Shown here one piece after another: positions 1 to 7,593 of a stretch of 22,606 bases of DNA. The notes below the pieces were generated by a model. The model saw only the letters and a program-made list of their open reading frames with translations, was not told the DNA's origin and did no database searches. This DNA comes from Microcaldota archaeon (GTDB lineage Archaea > Micrarchaeota > Micrarchaeia > Micrarchaeales > CABMGC01), in NCBI GenBank assembly GCA_021792235.1, contig JAJYVC010000012.1, positions 1 through 22,606 on the forward strand, given 5' to 3'. How positions within the stretch are numbered: position 1 is the stretch's first letter; every line of letters starts with the position of its first letter. A program made the position numbers and the translations under genes.

Positions 1-391
1 TAAATAAATGATTTATTCTCGTCGCAATCTTGCTACTTCTATAAGTATTTCTAACCTTCAATGTAGAATACAGAAATTTTATTATTCTTGAATCAGTTTT
101 AGTTAAATTATTAACCATTAAACCGTTTATATCGGGTATTCCTTAATATTTAATAGTAGGGGTAGAGATGTCTTTTCTAAAGTTATTTATGTGGAGTAAT
201 GCCTTTATTTTTAATCGTAAAATCAATTTTTTATTTTTTAGAATTTTGCCCTGCATGGAGCACACGACGTAAAACAAAAGGCTTTTATACTTTTTTTGTT
301 TATTTATTGTCGGTAATTGCTATGGAAGAAAACCAAAATACGACGACTGATTCTTCCTCTGAAAATGCGACCCTCTCGGGGCTTTCAATCT
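1..391. other. AT-rich intergenic stretch with no secure gene
   Basis: This stretch is much richer in A and T than the rest of the window and is full of stop codons in the frames I read. Positions 2-16 form a near-perfect AT palindrome (AATAAAT-G-ATTTATT). One short open frame at 199-411 is listed separately with low confidence. A second mini-frame of 34 codons begins at 168 after a GGGGT and has no recognisable product. The change in composition next to the 50% GC genes suggests the edge of an accessory or poorly selected segment, but nothing here identifies a mobile element. Confidence 0.6.
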
Positions 392-411
392 TTAGACCTG
401 GTTATACCTGA
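199..411 (+). CDS. possible small membrane protein, 70 aa (doubtful)
   Basis: I do not recognise this product. The first half is hydrophobic and aromatic, with possible membrane segments at about residues 2-15 and 28-41, separated by a basic patch (RRKTK). The tail from about residue 43 is rich in Thr, Ser and Asn. A GGAG stands only 2 bases before the ATG, closer than usual, and an AT-rich box near 144-152 could be a TATA element. The last 20 bases overlap the end of the convergent DNA glycosylase gene. Base composition is unlike the neighbours, so this may be a chance frame in AT-rich DNA. Confidence 0.2.
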   Translation: MPLFLIVKSIFYFLEFCPAWSTRRKTKGFYTFFVYLLSVIAMEENQNTTTDSSSENATLSGLSIFRPGYT

Positions 412-982
412 AGCAGCTGACAAGGTGGTCGTTTACCATCCCTGTCGCCTGCATGTGTGCATAGCAGATTGTTGTCCCGACGAATGTAAACCCCCTGCGC
501 CTTAGATCTGCGCTCAGCCTGTCGGATTCGTCGGTGCTTGCAGGTATCTCAGACATCCTCTTCCACCTGTTCTTCCTCGGCCTGCCATTGGGCACGAATC
601 CCCATATGTACCGGTCAAAGCTTCCGAACTCCTTCTGGACCGCGAGGAACGCCTTTGCATTATTAACTGCGGATTCTATCTTGAGCCTGTTCCTTATTAT
701 CCCAGGATCCTTAAGCAGGGCGTCTATTCTCTTCCTATCGTAGGCTGCAACCTTGCTGGAATTGAAGCCATCGAACGCCTTCCTGTAGCCCTCCCTCCTG
801 TTCAGGATGGTCAGCCAGCTCAGGCCTGCCTGCGCCCCTTCAAGAACAAGGAACTCGAAGAGCAGCCTGTCAGAATGCACCGGGACTCCCCACTCGCGGT
901 CGTGATACCTGGCATACAGTTCATTGCCCTGGATGCTTGCCCATCCGCACCTGTTCAATTCCCGCATGCATATGGTTTGCAC
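392..982 (-). CDS. tag: DNA-3-methyladenine glycosylase I
   Basis: Base-excision repair enzyme that removes 3-methyladenine from alkylated DNA. The sequence follows the Tag family closely over its full length: RCGW near the N-terminus, then YHDREWGVP, LEGAQAGLSW, the GIIRNRLKI block, and FVGTTICYAHMQATG followed by VNDHLVSC. The four zinc ligands of the family are present (Cys12, His27, and the His and Cys of the NDHLVSC motif), as is the Glu of LEGAQAGL in the base pocket. Length (196 aa, or 191 from the second start) matches the usual ~190. The start is uncertain: GTG at 982 fits the TATA-like box at 1010-1017, while ATG at 967 would be leaderless from the AT box at 989-997. It is transcribed away from the glycosidase gene at 1044 and shares its promoter region. 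Confidence 0.93.
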   Translation of the reverse strand: MQTICMRELNRCGWASIQGNELYARYHDREWGVPVHSDRLLFEFLVLEGAQAGLSWLTILNRREGYRKAFDGFNSSKVAAYDRKRIDALLKDPGIIRNRLKIESAVNNAKAFLAVQKEFGSFDRYIWGFVPNGRPRKNRWKRMSEIPASTDESDRLSADLRRRGFTFVGTTICYAHMQATGMVNDHLVSCFRYNQV

Positions 983-1009
983 GCCCAGATTAATAATCCC
1001 AAGCTCAGC

Positions 1010-1017
1010 TTTATATG
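1010..1017. promoter_or_regulatory. TATA box shared by the tag and glycosidase genes
   Basis: TTTATATG on the plus strand reads CATATAAA on the minus strand, so TATA-binding protein could use it either way. On the plus strand it lies about 30 bases before ATG 1044. On the minus strand it lies about 30 bases before GTG 982. A second AT box at 989-997 could serve the minus strand alone, with ATG 967 as a leaderless start. The assignment is inferred from spacing only. Confidence 0.5.
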
Positions 1018-1043
1018 GTGGAAATGCGCATAACTATTGGTAC

Positions 1044-2174
1044 ATGGGCATGGCCTTCAGGATGGTCGGAAGGAAGTTCAACTTTGGGATCGACATAGAT
1101 GACATGTGGAGGTTCGCAGGCATACCGGATCCGCCGTCCATAGTGGTGCCGTTCCTCCTTTCAAGGCCCACAATCACCGGAAAGTTCGCCCTGCCCGGCG
1201 GCAGGGAGAAAACGCGCAGTGAGCATGATGGGCAGGGCCATGCGGATTCGCTCATATCGCAGGGCAACAGCCACGACATACGCAGGCTGACACGGTCAGT
1301 GGCCCTCTTCCTGAAGGACAGCGGGATAGACTATGTGAGGTGCTGGTTCCCGTGGAGCTTCTTCGAGCCGCGCATAGGGTCAAAGTTCAGCTACCCTCTC
1401 GACTACTTCGTGCACGAGATGAAGAAGGCGGACATAGGACTCGTGGCAGTGCTGGGGGACGGATACAGCCGCTTCATACCACCAAATGCAAAGACAGACG
1501 ACCTTGATTCATACGTGAGGCAGCTGTCAGGCTCTTCGCGCAAGATAGTCAGGCACTACAGGAGCAGGATAGACGCATGGCAGATAGAGAACGAGCCGAA
1601 CGCATGGCCAGGGCATGCGCTTGCAGGTTGGCGCTCCGGATCCATATGGTTTGATGAGAAGAGCCAGGGAAAGATACTCTCCGCCCTCTACGGCATAGTG
1701 AGGAAGGAGGCACCGGGATCGGAGATAACCATAAACATCGATTACATAGGACTGGACACCGACTGGAAGAGATATGCAAGGTACTGCGACGTGATGGGCA
1801 TAGATTTCTACCCCGGGTATGCAAACCCGTTCAATACCAGTCTCTCCATAGCCAAGAGGATAGTGGGAGAGGCATATGCCGCAACCCGCATGCCCACATA
1901 TATAATCGAGACAGGATATCCTTCGGGCCCAAAAGTGCTGGCATACAGCGAGCAGAGGCAGAAGGAGTATGTCAGATCCGCATGCGTATCTGCATTCTCA
2001 GACAGGAGGGTCAGCGGCCTGGGGCTTTATCGCTTTGCTGACAGCTACTGGAATTCATTCCCACCAATGGAAAACTATTTCGGACTGCTCACGGCGCATG
2101 GAAGGGCAAAGCCCGCATGGAACGAGTATGTGAGGCAGATAGGGCTTGCAAGGAGAAACAGGATCAAGAGGTAG
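1044..2174 (+). CDS. clan GH-A type glycoside hydrolase, family unassigned
   Basis: Probable retaining glycosidase with a TIM-barrel fold. The general acid/base is visible as Glu184 in QIENEPNAWPG, and the likely nucleophile as Glu289 in YIIETGYPSGP. The ~105-residue spacing and the Asn-Glu-Pro context are typical of clan GH-A (families such as GH5, GH17, GH39). No signal peptide or membrane segment is visible, so it probably works in the cytoplasm. I cannot name the substrate. The start at ATG 1044 (376 aa) is chosen because the frame remains open upstream to 924 only by running across the start of the divergent tag gene, and because of the TATA box at 1010-1017. ATG 1050 and 1062 are alternatives. 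It heads a run of plus-strand carbohydrate genes but has its own promoter and an 92-base gap to the next gene. Confidence 0.75.
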   Translation: MGMAFRMVGRKFNFGIDIDDMWRFAGIPDPPSIVVPFLLSRPTITGKFALPGGREKTRSEHDGQGHADSLISQGNSHDIRRLTRSVALFLKDSGIDYVRCWFPWSFFEPRIGSKFSYPLDYFVHEMKKADIGLVAVLGDGYSRFIPPNAKTDDLDSYVRQLSGSSRKIVRHYRSRIDAWQIENEPNAWPGHALAGWRSGSIWFDEKSQGKILSALYGIVRKEAPGSEITINIDYIGLDTDWKRYARYCDVMGIDFYPGYANPFNTSLSIAKRIVGEAYAATRMPTYIIETGYPSGPKVLAYSEQRQKEYVRSACVSAFSDRRVSGLGLYRFADSYWNSFPPMENYFGLLTAHGRAKPAWNEYVRQIGLARRNRIKR

Positions 2175-2266
2175 TAAGTCACATGTCCGGATGTGCCCAC
2201 TGCAGCATAAAGCGTGTCTGCGCCGCAACCATTAAAGCATAAATAGTTTTGCTGAGGGATATGTCC

Positions 2267-2764
2267 ATGGCCGGCAGAACGCTCAGGAGGTATGGTCTGG
2301 AAGGAATAGCCAAGGCGCTTATCGCTGTAGGAGTGCTGCTTGTCCTTTTCTCATGGATCGTAGGCATCTATTATTTTGGAGTAACCGGCAGGGCCGCCTT
2401 CATAGCGCCTTTAATATTCACCTGTGTCATGTCTGTGCTCCTTCTGTTTATCAGATACAGATACACGCTATTCGAAAAATACCCCTATCTTATGTCCCTG
2501 CCATCATTGTTCTACCGTATCAAGGATAAAAAGGGCTCGAACAACAAACAGAGCGTAGCATTCGGCATGATATTCACGGTGCACGCGCTGGTGGTTGCCT
2601 TCCTGGGGGTCCTGAGCGTGATCCTGACTACAAGCATAGGCGCAAGCATCAAGAGCAGCGGGACCTCGGTGCATCTCCTATACGTATACCTGACGCTGAT
2701 TGCTGTCCTGATTGCATCGGTTCTGCTGCAGTACCGCAGGATTTATCTCAAGTTTGTGAAGTGA
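2267..2764 (+). CDS. four-helix integral membrane protein, unknown function
   Basis: I do not recognise the family. The 165-residue protein has four probable membrane helices at about residues 15-38, 44-63, 98-124 and 134-153. Between helices 2 and 3 is a basic loop (FYRIKDKKGSNNK), and both ends are basic, so the termini and this loop are probably cytoplasmic. ATG 2267 is chosen because the TATA-like CATAAATA at 2238-2245 lies about 25 bases upstream, giving a leaderless mRNA. ATG 2261 is an alternative with a weak GAGG ahead of it. It sits between two glycosidase genes, so a role in sugar handling is possible, but that rests on position alone. Confidence 0.65.
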   Translation: MAGRTLRRYGLEGIAKALIAVGVLLVLFSWIVGIYYFGVTGRAAFIAPLIFTCVMSVLLLFIRYRYTLFEKYPYLMSLPSLFYRIKDKKGSNNKQSVAFGMIFTVHALVVAFLGVLSVILTTSIGASIKSSGTSVHLLYVYLTLIAVLIASVLLQYRRIYLKFVK

Positions 2765-2827
2765 GCCTGAAGGGCCCGCTATTCGTAGCGCATAGCCTTG
2801 CTTGTTGCCCCTGGTTTGCACAAATGA

Positions 2828-2835
2828 TTAATAAT
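2828..2835 (+). promoter_or_regulatory. TATA box for the GH100-like gene
   Basis: TTAATAAT centred about 26 bases before ATG 2858 predicts transcription starting at or next to the A of the start codon, and supports that ATG over the upstream TTG at 2849. Confidence 0.5.
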
Positions 2836-2857
2836 ACAGAACTGGGATTTGAGATTC

Positions 2858-4177
2858 ATGAAGTTTAGGGAGCCCCAGGCTGACGCCGTCCTTAAAGGGC
2901 TTGTGCGCAGGACCGGGATGAGTGCGGCAAGGCTGGCCGATGAGACCTACCAGAAGGCTGCGGAGGTGCTCAAGGGGAACTGCGGCGAAGAGGGGATCCG
3001 CGCATCCGACAGGGGCTACAACGAGGTATGGTGCAGAGACTCGTTCATAACGTTCATAGGAGCAAACATGCTTGGGGAGGCGGAGCTGCTCAAGGCTGCC
3101 AAGAACACCCTGCTCACGCTGGGCAGATCGAAGAGTGAGCTTGGGCAGATACCGGTAAACTATGACCTTGGAAGGCACAAGGCGATGTTCTTCATAGGAG
3201 GCGCAGTGGACTCGGCATCGCTTTACATAATAGGATTGGCCAATCTGTACAGCGTTAGCGGTGACAGGGACCTGCTCAACGAGGCGCTGGATCACGCTAT
3301 CGACGCATACAGGTGGCTAAGATACCAAGATTCGAGGAACATAATGCTTATAGACAGCCAGCCTGGCGCAGACTGGATGGACAACACCCTCAAGAGGGAG
3401 GGCATCACCTTGTACAACAACGTCCTGTTCCTGGCAGCGACAAAATGCATAAACAGGCTCTGCGACATATCTGGAAAGGGGCTTGGAGATGGGATAAGGC
3501 TTGATTATGATTCCCTTGAGAGGAATTTCAACGAGGTCTTCGCCCCTGGAGAGGAGGCGATGAGAAGCGGGAGCTGGCTAAATCTCGGGGACTACAAGAG
3601 GGAATATTTCTCCGGGCTGCCGGAAGGAAAGCTTAGATACCATCCGCAGTTCGTCACGATGAACCGCGTTGACATGCACTTCGACACGCTGTCTAACCTC
3701 GCGGCGATTGCGATGGGCATAAGCACGCCGGACATGGCGTCAAGCATAATATCTTACATTGGAGAAAACCGCCTCGCCGACCCTTATCCAATCAGGGTGA
3801 TGCATCCGAATTACGGCAGGCATGACCAGTTCTTCGATGGGCCGTTCACAAGGGCAAAGCCCCGGGACGTGAGGAACAGCAGATACTGCTTCCACAATGG
3901 CGGAGTGTGGCCTTTTGTTGGAGGATTTTATGTCATGGCGCTCAAAGATGCAGGCAGTCCTGCATTTGAGAGGGAACTTGAAAGGCTTGCGGCTGCGAAC
4001 AGCCTTATAGTTGAGGGAGGAAGACTCGGCTTCAATGAATGGATACATGGAAGGCGCGGCGTACCGATGGGAAAGGACGGCCAGTCGTGGAGCGCGGGCA
4101 TGTACATAGCTGCATACATGGCGAGCAGCGGAACAGATCCGTTCGGGTTCCTCAAGAATATAAACAACCTATCGTAA
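2858..4177 (+). CDS. (alpha/alpha)6-barrel glycoside hydrolase, GH100/debranching-enzyme-like
   Basis: Probable intracellular glycosidase of the six-hairpin superfamily that includes neutral invertases (GH100) and the amylo-alpha-1,6-glucosidase part of glycogen debranching enzymes. Seen in order: WCRDSF at 58-63, QPGADWMDN around 168-176, FDTLSNLAAIAMG around 275-287, HNGGVWPF at 346-353, and FNEWIHG at 392-398 followed by SWSAGMYIAAY. The Asp in GADWMD and the Glu in FNEWIHG are candidate catalytic acids. No signal peptide is seen. ATG 2858 is taken as the start (439 aa) because TTAATAAT at 2828-2835 lies about 26 bases upstream. A glucan-debranching, glucosidase or invertase role cannot be separated by eye. 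The neighbouring ROK kinase would fit release of free hexose. Confidence 0.75.
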   Translation: MKFREPQADAVLKGLVRRTGMSAARLADETYQKAAEVLKGNCGEEGIRASDRGYNEVWCRDSFITFIGANMLGEAELLKAAKNTLLTLGRSKSELGQIPVNYDLGRHKAMFFIGGAVDSASLYIIGLANLYSVSGDRDLLNEALDHAIDAYRWLRYQDSRNIMLIDSQPGADWMDNTLKREGITLYNNVLFLAATKCINRLCDISGKGLGDGIRLDYDSLERNFNEVFAPGEEAMRSGSWLNLGDYKREYFSGLPEGKLRYHPQFVTMNRVDMHFDTLSNLAAIAMGISTPDMASSIISYIGENRLADPYPIRVMHPNYGRHDQFFDGPFTRAKPRDVRNSRYCFHNGGVWPFVGGFYVMALKDAGSPAFERELERLAAANSLIVEGGRLGFNEWIHGRRGVPMGKDGQSWSAGMYIAAYMASSGTDPFGFLKNINNLS

Positions 4178-4225
4178 GCGTTGCCCGGCTAATCGGTTTG
4201 ATTTTCTGATGCGTGGAGCGGCAGG

Positions 4226-4233
4226 TTTATACG
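4226..4233 (+). promoter_or_regulatory. TATA box for the ROK kinase gene
   Basis: TTTATACG centred about 25 bases before ATG 4254 predicts a leaderless message and decides between ATG 4254, the upstream TTG 4248 and ATG 4266. Confidence 0.5.
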
Positions 4234-4253
4234 TTTTTGTTTAGTAATTGGGA

Positions 4254-5183
4254 ATGTGCGTCGAGATGAGGAACGCGATAGGCATAGACATAGGGGGAAC
4301 GAACATAAGGGTTGCAGTTGGGGACGAGAAGGGCAGGATCTTTGACATGGCATCCGAGAGGACTGATCCGAGAAACATGGAGAAGCAGCTATTGAGGATG
4401 ATAGACAGCAAGAAGGTTGACTTTGATGGCATAGGAATAGGTTCTGCAGGTCCTCTGGATTCTGTGAACGGAATCATAACAAATCCCCCGAACATGGACA
4501 TACACGACTTCAGGATCGTTGATATACTCAGGAAAAGGTATGACGTTGAATGCACGCTGCTCAATGACTGCATAGCGGCAGTGTATGGCGAGGCCGCGCG
4601 GGGCGCGGGCAAGGGGCTGCAGAACGTTGCGTACGTGACCATAAGCACGGGGATAGGATGCGGAGTTATAGAAAGCGGGAAGCTGCTTCTGGGAAAGGAC
4701 GGTAACGGACATGAAATGGGCCACTGCGGAGTTGACGCGGAGATTAGGATGAAGTGCGGATGCGGGAGCATGGGAAGGCACTGGGAGGCATATGCCTCTG
4801 GAAGTCATCTGCCTGACTTTGTAAAGCACATGCTTTCAGGCAAGTATAAGGATGCAAAGACCGTGCTACGTGGACAGCAGATCACTCCGAAGAAGTTTTT
4901 TGAGCTTGCGGCAGAAGACAGCACAGGAGCTGCGCTTCTTGACGAGCTTGGGAGGATAAATGCGAGCGGCATAGCCAACGTAGTGAATGCATACGACCCT
5001 GAGCTCATAACGCTTGGAGGCTCAGTGGCCCTTAACAATTTAAAACAAGTCATAGACCCGATAAACGAGTACGTGAAGGATTACGCCATAAACAGGGTGC
5101 CGAAGATAATCGCCACGCCCCTTGGCGAGGACCCGGTGCTGGTAGGCGCGATAGCATATGCGCTCAAGATCCTTGACGTATGA
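4254..5183 (+). CDS. ROK family sugar kinase (probable glucokinase/hexokinase)
   Basis: ATP-dependent phosphorylation of a hexose or N-acylhexosamine in the cytoplasm. The N-terminal phosphate loop is IGIDIGGTN at 9-17. The catalytic base is Asp105 in LLNDCIAAVYGE, the second phosphate region is TISTGIGCGVI at 129-139, and sugar-binding Glu154 and zinc-ligand His157 lie in GHEMGHCGV. The zinc motif is CGCGSMGRHWE at 168-178: the third Cys of the usual CxCGxxGCxE is absent, with Arg-His at its place and one residue inserted, so His176 may complete the site. The C-terminal EDPVLVGAIAYAL is typical. Length of 309 aa is normal. It lies at the end of the plus-strand carbohydrate genes and would phosphorylate sugar released by the two glycosidases. 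Substrate is not determinable from sequence alone. Confidence 0.88.
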   Translation: MCVEMRNAIGIDIGGTNIRVAVGDEKGRIFDMASERTDPRNMEKQLLRMIDSKKVDFDGIGIGSAGPLDSVNGIITNPPNMDIHDFRIVDILRKRYDVECTLLNDCIAAVYGEAARGAGKGLQNVAYVTISTGIGCGVIESGKLLLGKDGNGHEMGHCGVDAEIRMKCGCGSMGRHWEAYASGSHLPDFVKHMLSGKYKDAKTVLRGQQITPKKFFELAAEDSTGAALLDELGRINASGIANVVNAYDPELITLGGSVALNNLKQVIDPINEYVKDYAINRVPKIIATPLGEDPVLVGAIAYALKILDV

Positions 5184-5198
5184 CCAATCGACCGTAAA

Positions 5199-5762
5199 TC
5201 AGCCGTACATTGAGTCTTCATCAGAGCGCTTGTATTTGAGTATCTCGGATTCCTTGAACCATACCTTTATCTCCTTCTCCGCTATCTGCGCGTTCTCCGA
5301 TACGTGGACCAGGTTCCTAACCGGCCTCTTCTTCTGGTCCGCGAGAGCATAGCTGTCGCTAGAATAGGCGCCCCTTATTGTTGAAGGATCAGCCTTCCTT
5401 GGCTCCGTTCCTCCTGCGATCTTCCTGGCCACATCGGCGCATGCGTTGCCTTCAAGCACAAGTGCTACAACTACGCCATTGGTGAGCTCCTTTACCAGCA
5501 GGGACCTTATCCTGACCCCGATCTCCCTCTCGGTATCCTTGACGGCCTGGCCCTTCTCTATCGCCGACTGCTTTGCCTTCTTGCCTACGCTGAGCAGCCA
5601 CTCTTCGTCGTCAGTGTAGTGCCTGCCGACGGTTTCCTCTGAAGGCTTGAGCATCTTCATGCCCGTCACCTTCAGCCCTGCATCCTCGAATCTCTTTATC
5701 ACGGTGCCTATAAGCGCCCTCTCCACTCCGTCCGGTTTTACAAGAACAAGTGCCCTGTCCAT
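5199..5762 (-). CDS. ndk: nucleoside diphosphate kinase with a central insertion
   Basis: Transfers the gamma-phosphate of ATP to other nucleoside diphosphates through a phosphohistidine. LVLVKPDGVERALIG opens the fold, followed by FEDAGLKVTGMKML. STIRGAYSSDSY marks the later nucleotide-site region, and NLVHVSENAQIAEKEI carries the active His153. At 187 aa it is longer than the usual ~150. Extra material lies at about residues 50-85 (the EEWLLSVGKKAK region) and between RGAYSSD and NLVH. The usual H-G-S-D after the active His is H-V-S-E here. The ATG at 5762 is close behind a TATA box shared with the divergent aIF5B gene. The 3' end is convergent with the ROK kinase, 15 bases apart. Confidence 0.92.
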   Translation of the reverse strand: MDRALVLVKPDGVERALIGTVIKRFEDAGLKVTGMKMLKPSEETVGRHYTDDEEWLLSVGKKAKQSAIEKGQAVKDTEREIGVRIRSLLVKELTNGVVVALVLEGNACADVARKIAGGTEPRKADPSTIRGAYSSDSYALADQKKRPVRNLVHVSENAQIAEKEIKVWFKESEILKYKRSDEDSMYG

Positions 5763-5790
5763 AGTCTCATCATTTTAATATTTACGTTGT

Positions 5791-5798
5791 AATATAAG
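5791..5798. promoter_or_regulatory. TATA box shared by ndk and the aIF5B gene
   Basis: AATATAAG on the plus strand reads CTTATATT on the minus strand. It is centred about 39 bases before ATG 5834, predicting a roughly 12-base leader that begins at the Shine-Dalgarno site. On the other strand it is about 33 bases before ATG 5762, predicting a leader of about 6 bases. Another AT box at 5809-5816 could serve ndk instead. Confidence 0.45.
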
Positions 5799-5822
5799 AT
5801 AGAATTATTATAAAGCTTAGCT

Positions 5823-5828
5823 GGTGGA
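5823..5828 (+). promoter_or_regulatory. Shine-Dalgarno site of the aIF5B gene
   Basis: GGTGGA ends 5 bases before ATG 5834. It is a strong match to the archaeal 16S tail and contrasts with the several leaderless starts in this window. Confidence 0.6.
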
Positions 5829-5833
5829 GAGCA

Positions 5834-7585
5834 ATGATAAGGCAGCCGATAATAACAGTGATGGGCCATGTAGACCATGGCAAAACAAGCCTTATTGACC
5901 GCATAAGGAACACCGCTCTGGCCAGCAAGGAGGCCGGAGGAATAACGCAGCACATAGGGGCCAGCGAGGTGCCCCTAGATGTCGTGACCAAGATATGCGG
6001 ACCTCTTCTAAAGAAGATGGGTGCGGAGATATCCATACCTGGACTTCTCATAATAGACACGCCTGGGCACGAAGCCTTCACAAACCTCAGGAAGAGGGGT
6101 GGCTCCATCTCCGATCTCGCCATACTTGTAATAGACGTGACTAAGAACCTTGAGCCACAGACCTATGAAGCAATAGACATACTTAAGGAATACAAGACGC
6201 CATTCATAGTGGCAGCAAACAAGATAGACCTCATGACAGGATGGAAGAACCAGGGAACGTATTCATTCATGGAGTCGTTCCAAAAGCAGTCTAAGAATGT
6301 TCAGGAGGAGCTGGAGGCAAAGCTGTATACGCTTGTAGGCACCCTGAGCGAGGCGGGGTTTGCAAGCGAGAGGTTCGACCACGTCACGGATGTGAAGAAG
6401 GAGGTGTCGATAATGCCTGTGAGCGCCAAGACTGGCGAAGGGGTTGCCGAGCTGCTAATGTATGCAGCCGGACTGTCGCAGAGGTTCCTGGAGAAGAGGC
6501 TTGACATAGATGTCAATGAGCCCGGAGTTGGAGGAATAATAGAGAAGAAGGAGGAGAAGGGGCTTGGGATAACGCTAGATGTGATACTTTACAACGGCAC
6601 GCTGCGCGTGAACGACACGATCGCATTCGCCACATCATCAGGTATATCGACAGCGAAGGTAAGGGCGCTGCTAAGGCCTAGGCCGCTGCAGGACCTGCGT
6701 GAATCATCGAGCAAGTTCTACTATGTCGATTTTGTCAGCGCGGCTTCTGGCATAAAGGTGAGCGCGAGCGGCCTTGATGACGCACTGCCTGGATCGTTGG
6801 TCATGTCTACAAATAGGCCGACTTACGAGCAGGACATATCTTCTGAGATCAGGGAAGTGTTCACCACAGACAAGTCTGGAATCATATTGAAGGCAGACAC
6901 TATAGGAAGCGTGGAAGCTCTGTCAAAGCTTCTGGGGGCGATAGGCGTCAAGATAAGCAAGAAGGGGCTTGGAAAGGTTTCAAAAAGGGATGTGCTTGAT
7001 GCATTTGCAATGCGCGCCACTGATGTGCACAATGCTGTGATACTCGCATTCAACGTGGGCATTGACGAAGATGCTGCACAGGAGAGCCAGACTGCAGGGA
7101 TAGACGTGCTCAAGGCAGAGGTGATATACAAGCTCATAGACGATTACAAGGTGTGGATGGACGACCAGAAGATACGAGAGCGCGAGATCCTTGAGAAGTC
7201 CCTTACCTTCCCTGGCAAGATAAGGATACTTCCGAATTCGGCGTTCAGGATATCGCATCCTGCAGTATTCGGAGTTGAAGTGCTCGAGGGCAGGATAAAG
7301 CCATCCTACAGGATGATGAAGGAAGGCGGGGACGAGGTAGGAAGAGTCAAGGAGATACAGGACAACGGAGTTGGAAAGCAGGAGGCCAGGAAGGGAGATA
7401 GCGTTGCAATATCTATGGATAATGTGACATTCGGCAGGCAGATCAAGGAAAATGATGTGCTTTACACGGCCATAAGCGGCGAGGAGATACGGGCGCTGCA
7501 GTTCAAGCATCCTGAGCTCCTCACATACGAGGACAAGGCACTTCTTGAGATACTGGCCGAGATGAACAGGAATGCTAAGAGATAG
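5834..7585 (+). CDS. infB: translation initiation factor aIF5B (IF2-like GTPase)
   Basis: GTPase that promotes ribosomal subunit joining and initiator tRNA placement. The G motifs are clear: GHVDHGKT at 11-18, the switch Thr in GGITQHIGA, DTPGHEAF at 75-82, NKID at 129-132, and SAKTGEG for G5. Domain II follows from about residue 230, with the alpha/beta domain III around 340-450 and the C-terminal beta domain around 455-560. At 583 aa it is normal for archaeal aIF5B, without the long N-terminal extension of eukaryotic eIF5B. The next gene starts 8 bases after the stop on the same strand and is probably cotranscribed. Confidence 0.96.
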   Translation: MIRQPIITVMGHVDHGKTSLIDRIRNTALASKEAGGITQHIGASEVPLDVVTKICGPLLKKMGAEISIPGLLIIDTPGHEAFTNLRKRGGSISDLAILVIDVTKNLEPQTYEAIDILKEYKTPFIVAANKIDLMTGWKNQGTYSFMESFQKQSKNVQEELEAKLYTLVGTLSEAGFASERFDHVTDVKKEVSIMPVSAKTGEGVAELLMYAAGLSQRFLEKRLDIDVNEPGVGGIIEKKEEKGLGITLDVILYNGTLRVNDTIAFATSSGISTAKVRALLRPRPLQDLRESSSKFYYVDFVSAASGIKVSASGLDDALPGSLVMSTNRPTYEQDISSEIREVFTTDKSGIILKADTIGSVEALSKLLGAIGVKISKKGLGKVSKRDVLDAFAMRATDVHNAVILAFNVGIDEDAAQESQTAGIDVLKAEVIYKLIDDYKVWMDDQKIREREILEKSLTFPGKIRILPNSAFRISHPAVFGVEVLEGRIKPSYRMMKEGGDEVGRVKEIQDNGVGKQEARKGDSVAISMDNVTFGRQIKENDVLYTAISGEEIRALQFKHPELLTYEDKALLEILAEMNRNAKR

Positions 7586-7589
7586 GTGG
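7585..7589 (+). promoter_or_regulatory. Shine-Dalgarno site deciding a TTG start
   Basis: GGTGG overlaps the end of the aIF5B stop codon and lies 4 bases before TTG 7594. There is no ATG in frame until residue 43, which would remove the N-terminal beta-strand region, so the TTG start is favoured. Confidence 0.6.
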
Positions 7590-7593
7590 CGGC

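Noticed and set aside
317..505. 62-codon open frame on the plus strand
   Set aside because: It runs through the 3' end of the tag gene in the antisense direction and has no family features.
924..1043. N-terminal extension of the glycosidase
   Set aside because: It would start inside the divergent tag gene and upstream of the TATA box at 1010-1017.
2177..2200. CACAT/ATGTG hairpin after the glycosidase gene
   Set aside because: A five-base stem with no T-run is too weak to call a terminator.
2828..3295. 155-codon minus-strand open frame within the GH100-like gene
   Set aside because: It is antisense to clear catalytic motifs and has no domain.
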